DNA from: Gammaproteobacteria bacterium
Lineage (GTDB): Bacteria > Pseudomonadota > Gammaproteobacteria > Pseudomonadales > Halieaceae
Direction of reading: 5' to 3'
DNA: 64,000 nt
Assembly: GCA_030427085.1 (NCBI GenBank)
Contig: JAUHXH010000002.1
Location: 1,054,001 to 1,118,000, forward strand
How positions within the stretch are numbered: position 1 is the first letter of the stretch; the number at the start of each line of letters is the position of its first letter. Of this stretch, positions 1 to 8,654 are shown one piece after another. The translations under genes were made by a program, and so were the position numbers. The notes under the pieces are model-generated. The model was not told the DNA's origin and ran no database searches. It saw only the letters and a program-made list of their open reading frames with translations.

Positions 1-202
1 GCACCGCATCCCCCGCTGAAAAAGGCTTTGAGAACGGCAATTTATGTGATCTGGCTCAAGCGCTTTCACCAACAAAGTGGACTGGTTCACATCCACGCAA
101 TCTCAACATGGTTTGCACCGAAGCGCTCCGGTAGTGTCGCCCCAAAGAGTCCGGTATTTGCAATATCGCACCGGGCCGCTGGAGACAGAGGACGTAGACA
201 AC

Positions 203-1633
203 ATGGCCATAGACAAACATCTGGTTGACCCGGGACTGAATGTGAACCCTTCGCGGTTGCGCCGCCACATGAATTCGCGCGCGCTGACCAAGCTGGCCGA
301 TTCAGACACGCTGGACAGCGTGCGTGACGCCGCCGAAGCCAAGCGCAGCAAGGCTGGCGAGCCGCACCTGATCGAGTACTTCCACCAGTTTGACGATCCC
401 TATAGCCATTTGGCGGCCCAGTGCCTGAAACCCCTGCTGCAAACCTACGATGTGCAGTTGCGGATTCACCTGGTGCGCGCTGAGTCGGATACCCCCGGGC
501 GCGGTCAGCAACAGCGCCTGCGCGGCCAGATGGACTGCCTGAAAGTGGCCCCCCACTACAACGTGGATTTCCCCCAGGCACCGGTTGATTGCACGCTGGA
601 GGCGGAGCAGACCGCATTGAAAGCCGCCGTGGGTGGCCGTGGTCCCGAACTCACCGACCTGCTGGTTGAACTGGGTGATGCCCTGTGGACCGGTAATCAG
701 GAGCGCCTGAACATTGCCGCCGACGATGCCACTGTGGACCAGGCAGACATCGAGCGACGTGTTCGCGCGGGTAATACTCGTCGCGATGCGATCGGCGCTA
801 ACTGCGGCGGCGTGTTCTTCTACGGTGGCGAAGTATTCAAGGGCATTGACCGCCTGCACCACCTGGAAGACCGCCTGACTGGCCTTGGCCTGCGCCGCCA
901 GAAAAACGGCCGCAAGCTGGTTGCGCCGCGTCCGGTGATCAATCCCGGCACGCTGACCGGTGGTAAAGACATGGAACTGGAAATCTTCCTGTCCCTGAAC
1001 TGCCCCTACTGTGCCATCGCCTATGAGCGCGCCACCAAGCTGGCTCGCGCCACTGGCGTGAAACTCACTCCGCGCCCGGTTTTGCGCTGGGTGATGGATG
1101 TGAACTCTCAGGAAACGATCAATGCCGTGCGCGATGCCTCGCGCGAAGCGCACAAACTGGGCCTGAACTGGGGCCGCGTGGCAGACCCGCAGGGCCAGCC
1201 CATGCGCCAGACCCTGGCCCTGTGGCAGTGGGCCACCGAGAAAGGCCGCGGCCGTGAATTGCTGGAGCAATACCTGCGCGCCGTCTGGTCGGAAGGGCGC
1301 AATCTCACCCGGCCGGAAGAAATGCGCAACCTGGTCAAGCGAGCTGGCCTGAGCTGGGCCGAGGCTCAGAACGTGCTGGAACTGGATGACTGGCGCGCCA
1401 CTGTGCGCGAGAACCATCAGGCCTTCAAGGATGCCGGTTTTGGTCCGGTTCCCGCGATGCGCCTGTTGGATGGTTCCCGCCAGGTGCTGGTGGAAACCAG
1501 TGGCCAGGATCGTTTGTGGCTAATCGCCAGCGTATTGCAGCGCTTCTGTGAAAAACGCCGTACCTTCCTCGACGAAGCGAAAACGCCGGAAGTGGACGAA
1601 GGTATTGATTTCAGTCAGGCCGCCGTCGCCTGA
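203..1633 (+). CDS. Tandem DsbA-fold thiol oxidoreductase-like protein
   Basis: A 476-residue protein with two DsbA/2-hydroxychromene-2-carboxylate isomerase-type halves. The first starts near residue 54 and has FDDPYSH (63-69) where the active site should be, so it lacks the CxxC pair. The second starts near residue 257 and carries CPYC at 267-270, a classical thioredoxin-fold redox motif. The frame is open further upstream, but the ATG at 203 is preceded by a purine-rich GGAGACAGAGGA stretch and the upstream residues look like noise. No signal peptide is evident, so a cytoplasmic role is likely. The neighbouring ppx gene is convergent. The fold assignment is good; the substrate is unknown. 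Confidence 0.75.
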   Translation: MAIDKHLVDPGLNVNPSRLRRHMNSRALTKLADSDTLDSVRDAAEAKRSKAGEPHLIEYFHQFDDPYSHLAAQCLKPLLQTYDVQLRIHLVRAESDTPGRGQQQRLRGQMDCLKVAPHYNVDFPQAPVDCTLEAEQTALKAAVGGRGPELTDLLVELGDALWTGNQERLNIAADDATVDQADIERRVRAGNTRRDAIGANCGGVFFYGGEVFKGIDRLHHLEDRLTGLGLRRQKNGRKLVAPRPVINPGTLTGGKDMELEIFLSLNCPYCAIAYERATKLARATGVKLTPRPVLRWVMDVNSQETINAVRDASREAHKLGLNWGRVADPQGQPMRQTLALWQWATEKGRGRELLEQYLRAVWSEGRNLTRPEEMRNLVKRAGLSWAEAQNVLELDDWRATVRENHQAFKDAGFGPVPAMRLLDGSRQVLVETSGQDRLWLIASVLQRFCEKRRTFLDEAKTPEVDEGIDFSQAAVA

Positions 1634-1661
1634 AAGGCCAGGGGGCCATCGAGGTAAGGGC

Positions 1662-3191
1662 TCAGCAGAAGCTCAGGTTCATACCAACCTTACTCAACCA
1701 GCCCTGCTCCTGCTCCAGCTCCTGGGCAGTGAGCGGGTGCTGTTCCAACCAGTCCTGGGGAAAGTTCAACGACAGGTAGCCATCGCCTGCTTCGACGGAG
1801 AAATCTGGCAGCATGGCTAACTGCTCAGTGTATTTGAACAACGTAGCCAGCCGAATCAGCGTTAATAGCTTGATCGTGTGGGCGCGGTCTTCCTCTGCCA
1901 CCTCGGCAAACAATATTTCGGTCACTTTTCGACGATGCCCCATGGCCAGCAGGGCCAGGCGCTCCTGTTCCTGCTGCGAGAAGCCGGGCAGATCGGCGTG
2001 TTGCAGCAGATAGGCACTGTGCCGGTTGTAGTGCTTGTGGGAGATCGCCATGCCGATCTCGTGGGTCCGCGCAATCCAGGACAGCATGGCCAGATCATCC
2101 GGCCCCAGTGACCAGTCACGCCGCGTGGCGTGGTACAGCGTGGTGGCGCGGCGCTCCACGGTGGCGGCGACTTCGCTATCCACACTGTAGCGCTGCATCA
2201 GCGCGCGAATAGTGCGCTCCCGCACGTCCTCGTGGGACAGGCGCCCCAGCAGGTCGTAAATCACCCCTTCGCGCAGTGCGCCGGGGGATACCTGCATGCT
2301 TTCCACTTCCAGCTCGCGGAACAAGCCTCGAGCAATGGCGGCACCCGCCACAATCACATTGCGGCGGTGCTCGCTCAGGCCATCCAGTTGGATGTCATCC
2401 ATGGTGTCGAAACTGAGTAGTGTCTGCTCCAGTTGGGTCAAACCGTAGGGGGTAATGCTGCCATCGCTCCAGCCGTTGACCAGCAGGATGGCGGCAATGG
2501 CGTTGAGTGTGCCCGATGACCCCACGCACTCCGCCCAGTGGCGGCGGTGATAGCGGTGGCGAATGTGGGAGGTTTCCAGTTGTGCGCGCTGGCAGGCGGC
2601 GCGGTAGCCGGCCTCCGTGATGCGCCCCTCGGGGAAAAAGCGGCGACTGTAGGACACGCAGCCCATTTGCAGGCTTTCCATCCGCTGAGGTTCGAAGCGT
2701 TCGCCAATGATGAATTCGGTGCTGCCGCCGCCGATGTCTACCACCAGCCGGCTGTGGGTGTCGTCCGACAGGGTGTGGGCCACGCCGAGATAGACCAGGC
2801 GCGCTTCCTCGCGGCCGTAGATCACATCCACGGGGGCGCCCAGTACGCGCCGCGCGGCCTCGCAGAAGGTGCGGCGGTTATCCGCCTGGCGCAGGGCATT
2901 GGTGCCCACCACGCGAATGCGTTGGGGTTCGATAGTGCCCAGGGCCTGGGCGAAGCGAGACAAACAGGCCAGCCCGCGTTCTATGGCCTCGTCATCCAGT
3001 ATCCCGTCGACCAGACCGGCACCCAGTTGGACTTTTTCCGCCAGCGCTTCCACCGGTCGGATTTCGCCGTGTTCAACGCGGGCCACGATCATGTGAAAGG
3101 AGTTGCTGCCGAGATCGATGGCGGCGAGCAAGCTGCCATCGGGGAGGTCCTGCTCCGCCAGTTCCGCTGGGTCCGTTTGGGGTGCCGTCAT
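1662..3191 (-). CDS. ppx: Exopolyphosphatase / guanosine pentaphosphate phosphatase (Ppx/GppA family)
   Basis: This 509-residue protein hydrolyses terminal phosphates from polyphosphate and/or converts pppGpp to ppGpp, in the cytoplasm. The ASKHA-fold signatures are present: DLGSNSFHMIVA (26-37), GREEARL (126-132) and the phosphate-binding DIGGGSTE (152-159). The C-terminal half is the helical HD-like region seen in long Ppx proteins, and the length is typical of Ppx/GppA. The start is the ATG at 3191, 74 bases after the alr stop on the same strand. It may be read from the alr transcript or from its own promoter. Ppx and GppA cannot be separated securely by eye, so the symbol is provisional. 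Confidence 0.88.
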   Translation of the reverse strand: MTAPQTDPAELAEQDLPDGSLLAAIDLGSNSFHMIVARVEHGEIRPVEALAEKVQLGAGLVDGILDDEAIERGLACLSRFAQALGTIEPQRIRVVGTNALRQADNRRTFCEAARRVLGAPVDVIYGREEARLVYLGVAHTLSDDTHSRLVVDIGGGSTEFIIGERFEPQRMESLQMGCVSYSRRFFPEGRITEAGYRAACQRAQLETSHIRHRYHRRHWAECVGSSGTLNAIAAILLVNGWSDGSITPYGLTQLEQTLLSFDTMDDIQLDGLSEHRRNVIVAGAAIARGLFRELEVESMQVSPGALREGVIYDLLGRLSHEDVRERTIRALMQRYSVDSEVAATVERRATTLYHATRRDWSLGPDDLAMLSWIARTHEIGMAISHKHYNRHSAYLLQHADLPGFSQQEQERLALLAMGHRRKVTEILFAEVAEEDRAHTIKLLTLIRLATLFKYTEQLAMLPDFSVEAGDGYLSLNFPQDWLEQHPLTAQELEQEQGWLSKVGMNLSFC

Positions 3192-3265
3192 GCTGCTGCC
3201 TGTGTCCGCCGAAGCTTTATCTTAATGGATCGTAGCGGAGGATACAGCGCCTGTGTTGCGTCAGA

Positions 3266-4351
3266 TCAACCGACAATCACCATTCGGGGCGTGCGCGCCG
3301 GCATGCGGGTGGTGAGTTCGTAGCCGATAGTACTGCAGTGGGGGGCCACTTCCGCCAGCGGCAGACCTTGGCCCCACAGGATAACTTCGTCGCCGAGGGC
3401 AACACCGGGTATGTCGGTGACATCCACGGTGATCATGTCCATGGATACTCGTCCGGCCAGCAGGGCGCGTTGGCCCTTCACCAACACCGGGGTGCCATTG
3501 GTGGCGGTGCGTGGATAGCCGTCGCCATAACCGATGCAAACGGTGGCCAGCGTGGAAGGGCGTTCGGCGCGCCAGGTGTCGCCGTAGCCAGCGGTTTCCC
3601 CAACGGGCACCGTACGCAGGCCGATAACCGCAGATTTGAGCGTCATCACCGGGCGCAAACTGTCGGCATTGGGGTGGGGGTGCACCATCGGCGAACTGCC
3701 GTAGAGCATGAAGCCAGGACGGATCCAGTCCCGGTGGCTGTCCGGCCAGGCGATCACACCCGGGGAGTTGGCCGCGCTGCGGGGGCCGGGCAGGCCGTTA
3801 CAGGCCCGGTCGAACTCGGCGAGTTGTTCGGTGGTGCGGGTGCTGTTTACGTCATCGGCGCAGGCGAAGTGGGTGCACAGTGTGATGTTAGCGTCCACAG
3901 CAGCGCAGGCGCTCAGGCGTTGGTGGAAGTCCCGTGCTTGAGCGGGTGCCACACCGAGGCGGTGCATGCCGCTGTCCACTTTCAGCCACACACGTAGTGG
4001 TTTGGCGGGTGTCGATGCTTCCAGACTATGCAGGTGGAAGTCGTTTTCAACCATCAGCCAGAATTCGTGTTCGGCGGCCAGGTCGATTTCGTCCGGGGTG
4101 AAAAAGCCTTCCAGCAGCAGGATGGGTGCTGTAATGCCAGCGTCCCGCAGCGTCAGGGCTTCCTCAATACAAGCCACGGCCAGCGCTGGCACCTGTGGCT
4201 CCAGCGCGCGTGCAACGTCCACCGCCCCGTGGCCGTAGCCATTGGCTTTCACCACGGCAACCAGTTTTGATTTGGACGCCAGGGATTGTGCCAGCGCGGC
4301 ATTGTGCCGAAGGGCGGACAGGTCCAGTTCTGCGCGTGTGGGTCGGGCCAT
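3266..4351 (-). CDS. alr: Alanine racemase
   Basis: A PLP-dependent enzyme interconverting L- and D-alanine for peptidoglycan precursors and D-alanine catabolism. The protein has 361 residues. The N-terminal barrel carries AVVKANGYGHGA with the PLP lysine at K35, and the C-terminal half has AGYGDTW, around the second catalytic tyrosine. The frame extends upstream, but the ATG at 4351 gives the family-typical start MARPTRAELD and lies 2 bases past the dat stop. It is the last gene of the coupled pxpA-to-alr operon. Its placement behind a D-amino acid transaminase suggests it supplies or removes D-alanine for that enzyme. Confidence 0.93.
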   Translation of the reverse strand: MARPTRAELDLSALRHNAALAQSLASKSKLVAVVKANGYGHGAVDVARALEPQVPALAVACIEEALTLRDAGITAPILLLEGFFTPDEIDLAAEHEFWLMVENDFHLHSLEASTPAKPLRVWLKVDSGMHRLGVAPAQARDFHQRLSACAAVDANITLCTHFACADDVNSTRTTEQLAEFDRACNGLPGPRSAANSPGVIAWPDSHRDWIRPGFMLYGSSPMVHPHPNADSLRPVMTLKSAVIGLRTVPVGETAGYGDTWRAERPSTLATVCIGYGDGYPRTATNGTPVLVKGQRALLAGRVSMDMITVDVTDIPGVALGDEVILWGQGLPLAEVAPHCSTIGYELTTRMPARTPRMVIVG

Positions 4352-4353
4352 GT

Positions 4354-5211
4354 TCAGAAGTCGAATTTGCCAGCGCTGTAGATGGCCTGCGCGGCCAGCC
4401 ATACATCACCGATATTGCCGTCGCCCACCGGTTCACCGTCAATGGACACCACGGGGGCAATTTCCTTGCTGGAACTGGTCAGCCAGACCTCGTCGGCGTT
4501 GCGCAACTCATCCAGCGTAACGGTGCGCTCTTCCACTGGAATGCTGCCGTCACGACTCAACAGCGCCAGCAGGATCAGGCGGGTGATGCCCGGCAGTTTC
4601 TGGTGGTCCAGCGGCGGCGTGATCACGGTGCCGTTCTTGATCACGTACACGTTACAGGCTGAGGCCTCGGTCAATTCACCGGCGGCGTTGTACAGAATGG
4701 TCTCGCCATTGCCAGCGGCGTGGCCCTGTTGGTAGTGCATTACATTGCCCAGCAGTGCGGTGGACTTGATGTTGCAGCGGCGCCAGCGCAGGTCTTCTGC
4801 CGTAGACACCTTGAACGGGGTGGCGGCGGCTTTGTCCGCGATGGGGGCCGGCGGAATCTGAAACGCGAAGGCGTACACCGTGGGCGGGATGTCCTCGGGG
4901 TAGGCGTGGTTGCGGCGCACATCCGCCCCGCGACTGACGTGGAAATACAGCCCCAGGTTGCCGCCGCCGTTGCGCTGGATCAGCTCGTCGGCAATGCCGC
5001 GCCATTCGGCCTGATCGATGTTCAGCTTCACTTCGATCGCGTCCAGACCCTGCTGCATGCGCTCCATGTGGGGCACGAAGCCCACCATGCGGCCGTCGTA
5101 GCTGGGCACCACTTCGTAGATGCCATCGCCAAACAGAAATCCGCGATCCATGGGGGAGATGCGGGCCTCGCTCATCGGCATGTAGTTGCCGTTCAGGTAG
5201 ACAGTGTCCAT
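4354..5211 (-). CDS. dat: D-amino acid (D-alanine) aminotransferase, fold type IV PLP enzyme
   Basis: A 285-residue class IV aminotransferase, probably catalysing D-alanine + 2-oxoglutarate = pyruvate + D-glutamate. MDRGFLFGDGIYEV (21-34) is the D-AAT/BCAT family start region. The PLP lysine is K149 in CNIKSTALLGN. It sits 3 bases after the D-glutamate cyclase stop and 2 bases before alr. The neighbours (racemase on one side, D-glutamate cyclase on the other) favour D-alanine/D-glutamate exchange over a branched-chain or aminodeoxychorismate lyase function. Family assignment is strong; substrate specificity is inferred from context. Confidence 0.88.
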   Translation of the reverse strand: MDTVYLNGNYMPMSEARISPMDRGFLFGDGIYEVVPSYDGRMVGFVPHMERMQQGLDAIEVKLNIDQAEWRGIADELIQRNGGGNLGLYFHVSRGADVRRNHAYPEDIPPTVYAFAFQIPPAPIADKAAATPFKVSTAEDLRWRRCNIKSTALLGNVMHYQQGHAAGNGETILYNAAGELTEASACNVYVIKNGTVITPPLDHQKLPGITRLILLALLSRDGSIPVEERTVTLDELRNADEVWLTSSSKEIAPVVSIDGEPVGDGNIGDVWLAAQAIYSAGKFDF

Positions 5212-5214
5212 TGT

Positions 5215-6081
5215 TTATCGCTCGCTGGTGGCAAGTAGGAGTTGATGTTCACGGATGAGTCGTTGCAGTTCGCCAATCACCGACTGACCTTCGCGCAGGT
5301 CCAGGCCGTCTTCGGTGAGGGTGTTTTCCCGGGTCACGCCGTCGACGCTACCGCGCTCAGACAGGTAGGTGAGCAGGGCGGCGGGGTCGATGTCCGCCAG
5401 CAGGTCGCGATCTTCCCACAGGCCGAGCAGGGCAATCAGGCCATAGGCGCCCCAGTTGGACACGTCGGCCACCATCAGTTCGTCGCACTGGGTGACGGAG
5501 GTTTGAATGTCCAGGTCGGCCAGATCCGCGGCGATGTTGCCCATGCCAATTTCATTGCCGCCGTCGCCAATGGCCAGGGTGGGGCAATTGGCCAGTGCCA
5601 TGAAGGGGTCAAAACAGGCGCAGCGCGCGCTGATATCCTCACCGCGCATGTTGTAGTAGCGGCCGTCGGCGGCCACGCCGGGGCGCTCGATGGACACAAT
5701 CGCCACCGGCTGGATCTTCGCCAAGTGCCGGGATGCGGCTTCGGTGGATGCCGCCTGGTCGCCCACTTCCAGTTGCAGGGTGCGGTAATCCGGTGCCAGC
5801 GCGGGCGCCAGGGGCGCCGAGCACGCCAACCAGGGCTCGTAGCCCAATGTTTCCAGTGCGCTGTAGAGCGCGATGGCGCCCACCGGGCCGTCGGTTTCAA
5901 AGGTGTCGTTCACTGGAAAGCCGGTGCCGATCAGTACCGGGCCGCGCTCGCGGTGCAGTAATTGCGCCGCGCGCAGGTAGTAGCCCGGCGCCATAACGGC
6001 ACGCGCACTTTGCATTCGTCGCGGATTGCGAGCGACCAGCGCGGCCTCGATCGCCTGGCTGAGCAATTGTTCAGATTTCAT
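5215..6081 (-). CDS. D-glutamate cyclase-like protein (DUF4392)
   Basis: A 288-residue protein matching DUF4392, the C-terminal part of mammalian D-glutamate cyclase, which turns D-glutamate into 5-oxo-D-proline and water. Landmarks are IGTGFP (51-56), ETDGPVGA (62-69), ERPG (132-135), NMRGEDIS (144-151) and GDGGNEIGMG (172-181). The ATG at 6081 overlaps the pxpC stop in an ATGA arrangement, which decides against the longer upstream frame. Its position between the 5-oxoprolinase genes and the D-amino acid transaminase is what a D-glutamate to 5-oxoproline step would require. Family recognition is from memory of the motifs; activity is inferred. Confidence 0.83.
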   Translation of the reverse strand: MKSEQLLSQAIEAALVARNPRRMQSARAVMAPGYYLRAAQLLHRERGPVLIGTGFPVNDTFETDGPVGAIALYSALETLGYEPWLACSAPLAPALAPDYRTLQLEVGDQAASTEAASRHLAKIQPVAIVSIERPGVAADGRYYNMRGEDISARCACFDPFMALANCPTLAIGDGGNEIGMGNIAADLADLDIQTSVTQCDELMVADVSNWGAYGLIALLGLWEDRDLLADIDPAALLTYLSERGSVDGVTRENTLTEDGLDLREGQSVIGELQRLIREHQLLLATSER

Positions 6082-7013
6082 GCCAGTGCCTCCACAGGCG
6101 TGTGGCGAAAACGGAAAGCAGCCAGGTGCAGGGCATTGTGTGCTTCCTCCATCGTCACCGGAGTGAATCGTACGCGTGCCCCCGGGCGCAATTGCGCCAG
6201 AGCCGCGCAATCCAGTGACAGCACAGAACCCATTTTAGGGTATCCGCCGATAGTCTGGCGGTCCTGCAGTAAAACGATGGGTTGGCCGTCGGCGGGAATC
6301 TGCACCGCGCCCAGGCAAATACCCTCCGACAGAATGCCCTGAATGTCACAGCCGATGGCCGCGCCTTCCAGCCTGTAGCCCATGCGGTCGCAGCGCTCGC
6401 CCACCACATATTCAGCGTGGAACAGGCGGGCCTGTTCGCCGGGGCTGAAGTGGGCCTGTTGATAGCCGGGGATCAGGCGCAGGGTCAGTTCGTCGGTGTA
6501 GCGTGGTTGATGTTCGGTGGCGAGTCGGCACGGTGTAGCGACGTTGCCGCTGGCGCAGGGCAGGGTGTCGCCGGCTCTCAGCGGGCCACCATTCAGGCCG
6601 CCGATGCCTTCGCGTACCACGGTGGCGCTGCTGCCAAACTGGTGCACCACGTCAAAACCACCTGCCACCGCCAGATAGGCGCGGCACCCGGCAGTGGCGT
6701 ATCCGAGGGCGATCTCCTGCCCCTTCCGAACGGCTACCGTGGTCCAGGCTGGTGCCTCTTCACCGTCGATGGTGAAGGGTAATTCGGCGCCGGTGATGCA
6801 GATCCAGCCATCGTTTTGCGCTGTTAAGACCAGACCGCCGAAGCTGACTTCCACCGCCGTTGCGTTGGGGTCATTGCCCAGCAATCGATTGGCCCAGGCG
6901 TAGGCTTCGCGGTCCGCCGGGCCACCCGTGGTGAGGCCAATGCCGTGTTGGCCGAAGCGCCCGCCATCCAGCAGCAGGCTGAGTATCCCCGGTTGCTGTA
7001 CTTCAAAGCTCAC
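6078..7013 (-). CDS. pxpC: 5-oxoprolinase subunit PxpC (biotin-dependent carboxyltransferase family, KipA-like)
   Basis: This 311-residue subunit of the three-part prokaryotic 5-oxoprolinase, with PxpA and PxpB, hydrolyses 5-oxoproline to glutamate using ATP in the cytoplasm. The sequence follows the KipA/DUF183 pattern: an N-terminal GLTTGGPADREAYAWAN segment, then FTIDGEEAP, and a late QTIGGYPKMGS segment. The start is a GTG at 7013 that overlaps the pxpB stop by four bases (GTGA), so translation is probably coupled. The gene ends in an ATGA overlap with the D-glutamate cyclase. Confidence 0.92.
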   Translation of the reverse strand: MSFEVQQPGILSLLLDGGRFGQHGIGLTTGGPADREAYAWANRLLGNDPNATAVEVSFGGLVLTAQNDGWICITGAELPFTIDGEEAPAWTTVAVRKGQEIALGYATAGCRAYLAVAGGFDVVHQFGSSATVVREGIGGLNGGPLRAGDTLPCASGNVATPCRLATEHQPRYTDELTLRLIPGYQQAHFSPGEQARLFHAEYVVGERCDRMGYRLEGAAIGCDIQGILSEGICLGAVQIPADGQPIVLLQDRQTIGGYPKMGSVLSLDCAALAQLRPGARVRFTPVTMEEAHNALHLAAFRFRHTPVEALA

Positions 7014-7702
7014 CGTGCCTCCTCCCCGAGTTCGCCACCCAACTCGAGAAAGCGCTCGCGGCTCACGGGCTCAAAACGCACGGTGTCGCCCACGGATACC
7101 GGCATAGTGGGTTCCGCATGGGGATCGAACAGGCGAGTAGGGCACAGGCCAATCAGGTTCCAACCGCCGGGGGACACCGCGGGATACACCGCCGTCTGGC
7201 GGTCGGCGATGGCCACGGCGCCGCGGGGCACCCGCTTTCTGGGGGTGTCCAGGCGCGGTGCGGCAATGCGCGGGTCTACTTCGCCGAGATAGGCGAAGCC
7301 CGGTGCAAAGCCGATGGCATACACGCGGTAGGCGGTTTGGCTGTGAATTTCGATAACCTCGTCCACTGACAGGCCGGCGTGTTCTGCCAGCCGCGCAAGG
7401 TCCGGGCCGGATTCCGTAGCGTAGTAGGCGGGCAGCACCACTGTGCGGCCTTCGTCGCTCTCAGCAGTGGTGGAATCGGCAAGTGCTGCGCGCAGGCGCT
7501 GGCGCACCGAGAAGGCATCGCAGCGTAGAGGGTCGAACAGCACTAAAAGAGAGGCGTAAGAGGGAATCAGGTCGATCAGGTCGCTGCCGAGCGCTTGCTG
7601 GGCGGCTAGTGTGGCAGCCTGCACACGATCCGATACCTCCGGGCCGGGCGCGGAGCCAAAATACAGAATCAGGGCGTTCTCGCCCGCGACCTGAATATCC
7701 AC
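7010..7702 (-). CDS. pxpB: 5-oxoprolinase subunit PxpB (KipI-like, allophanate hydrolase subunit 1 fold)
   Basis: The second 5-oxoprolinase subunit, about 230 residues. Family features are the late motif GFAPGFAYLGEVD and the following RLDTPRKRVPRGAVAIA, then PGGWNLIG. The frame is open upstream to 7777, but that part reads inside pxpA and does not resemble the family. The GTG at 7702 gives a start (VDIQVAGENALILYFG) that aligns with the usual N-terminus, one base after the pxpA stop. It overlaps pxpC by four bases. The start is an inference from family alignment, the function is well supported. Confidence 0.9.
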   Translation of the reverse strand: MDIQVAGENALILYFGSAPGPEVSDRVQAATLAAQQALGSDLIDLIPSYASLLVLFDPLRCDAFSVRQRLRAALADSTTAESDEGRTVVLPAYYATESGPDLARLAEHAGLSVDEVIEIHSQTAYRVYAIGFAPGFAYLGEVDPRIAAPRLDTPRKRVPRGAVAIADRQTAVYPAVSPGGWNLIGLCPTRLFDPHAEPTMPVSVGDTVRFEPVSRERFLELGGELGEEAR

Positions 7703-7703
7703 C

Positions 7704-8438
7704 TCAGGCGGGCTCGGCCAACAAAGTACGAATGGCTTGTATCGCCGCCACGCCTTCGGGGTTGTCGCCGTGTACACACAGCGTATCGGCCTGCAGCGTC
7801 AGTTCGTTCCCGCCTGCGGTAACCACGGTACCCGTGCGCGCCAGATGCACCACTTGCTGCAACATGGCCTCGCGATCCAGCACCGCGCCGGGTTGGCTGC
7901 GGGGGGTGAGTTTGCCATCGTCGGCATAGCGGCGATCGGCAAAGGCTTCGAAGGTGACCTCAAGCTGGTATTTCGCCGCTTCCTGACGGTGTGCGTCCGC
8001 CTCGGGGGTGGCTTGCAGCACCAGCCGCAGGGGTTTGTGGTAGCTGGCCACCGCAGTCATTACCGATGCCCGAACGGCATCCTGCGCCATCATGTCGTTA
8101 TACAGGGCTCCGTGGGGCTTCACGTAGGCGAGCGCCAATCCCGCACTGGCTGCCATACCGTCGATGGCGGCTACTTGATACAACAAGGTGGCAACCAGTT
8201 CATCGTGGCTCAGCTTCATCGAGCGGCGGCCAAAGCCCACCAGGTCCGGATAGGCGGGGTGGGCCCCCACTTCCACGCCATGGGTTTTGGCCAGCGCCAG
8301 TGTGCGCTGCATGGTGAGTGGATCGCCGCCGTGGAAGCCGCAGGCGATGTTTGCCTGGTCGATATGAGGCATGACCTGTTCATCCAGGCCCATGGTCCAG
8401 CTTCCGTAACTTTCGCCGAGGTCGCAGTTCAGTAGCAT
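7704..8438 (-). CDS. pxpA: 5-oxoprolinase subunit PxpA (LamB/YcsF family)
   Basis: The first gene of the operon and the catalytic-barrel subunit of 5-oxoprolinase, 244 residues, the normal size. It begins LLNCDLGESYGSW and has IACGFHGGDP, GVEVGAHPAYPD and VKPHGALYNDM, all conserved YcsF motifs. The frame is open 64 codons upstream but only the ATG at 8438 gives the family start. The 216 bases to the divergent tesB gene should hold both promoters; I saw no convincing boxes there. PxpA, B and C together identify the complex better than any one alone. Confidence 0.93.
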   Translation of the reverse strand: MLLNCDLGESYGSWTMGLDEQVMPHIDQANIACGFHGGDPLTMQRTLALAKTHGVEVGAHPAYPDLVGFGRRSMKLSHDELVATLLYQVAAIDGMAASAGLALAYVKPHGALYNDMMAQDAVRASVMTAVASYHKPLRLVLQATPEADAHRQEAAKYQLEVTFEAFADRRYADDGKLTPRSQPGAVLDREAMLQQVVHLARTGTVVTAGGNELTLQADTLCVHGDNPEGVAAIQAIRTLLAEPA

Positions 8439-8654
8439 GTGCAGTGTCACCCTGTGCCCTTGCCCTTTCGTGGAGAGCCCTGTGAAGATAGCCCGGTGCG
8501 GATTGCCGATAATACCTGCCGTGGCGGCGGATTGCTCACTTCGCCAGCGGGCCCGGCTCAGGCTACCGTTGGCAGCCGGGGCAAAATCGGCATAATGGGC
8601 GCTCTCTGCCTGTTGGGCAATACTCCCCATCCGTTAGCGAGGTAGTCGCCGGTC

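Noticed and set aside
1-202. Open frame from position 1 and small ORFs at 28-268
   Set aside because: The translation is low-complexity noise with no family pattern; the purine-rich site before ATG 203 fits the next gene better.
302-1417. 371-codon minus-strand frame over the DsbA-like gene
   Set aside because: Shadow of the recognised gene; its translation has no family pattern.
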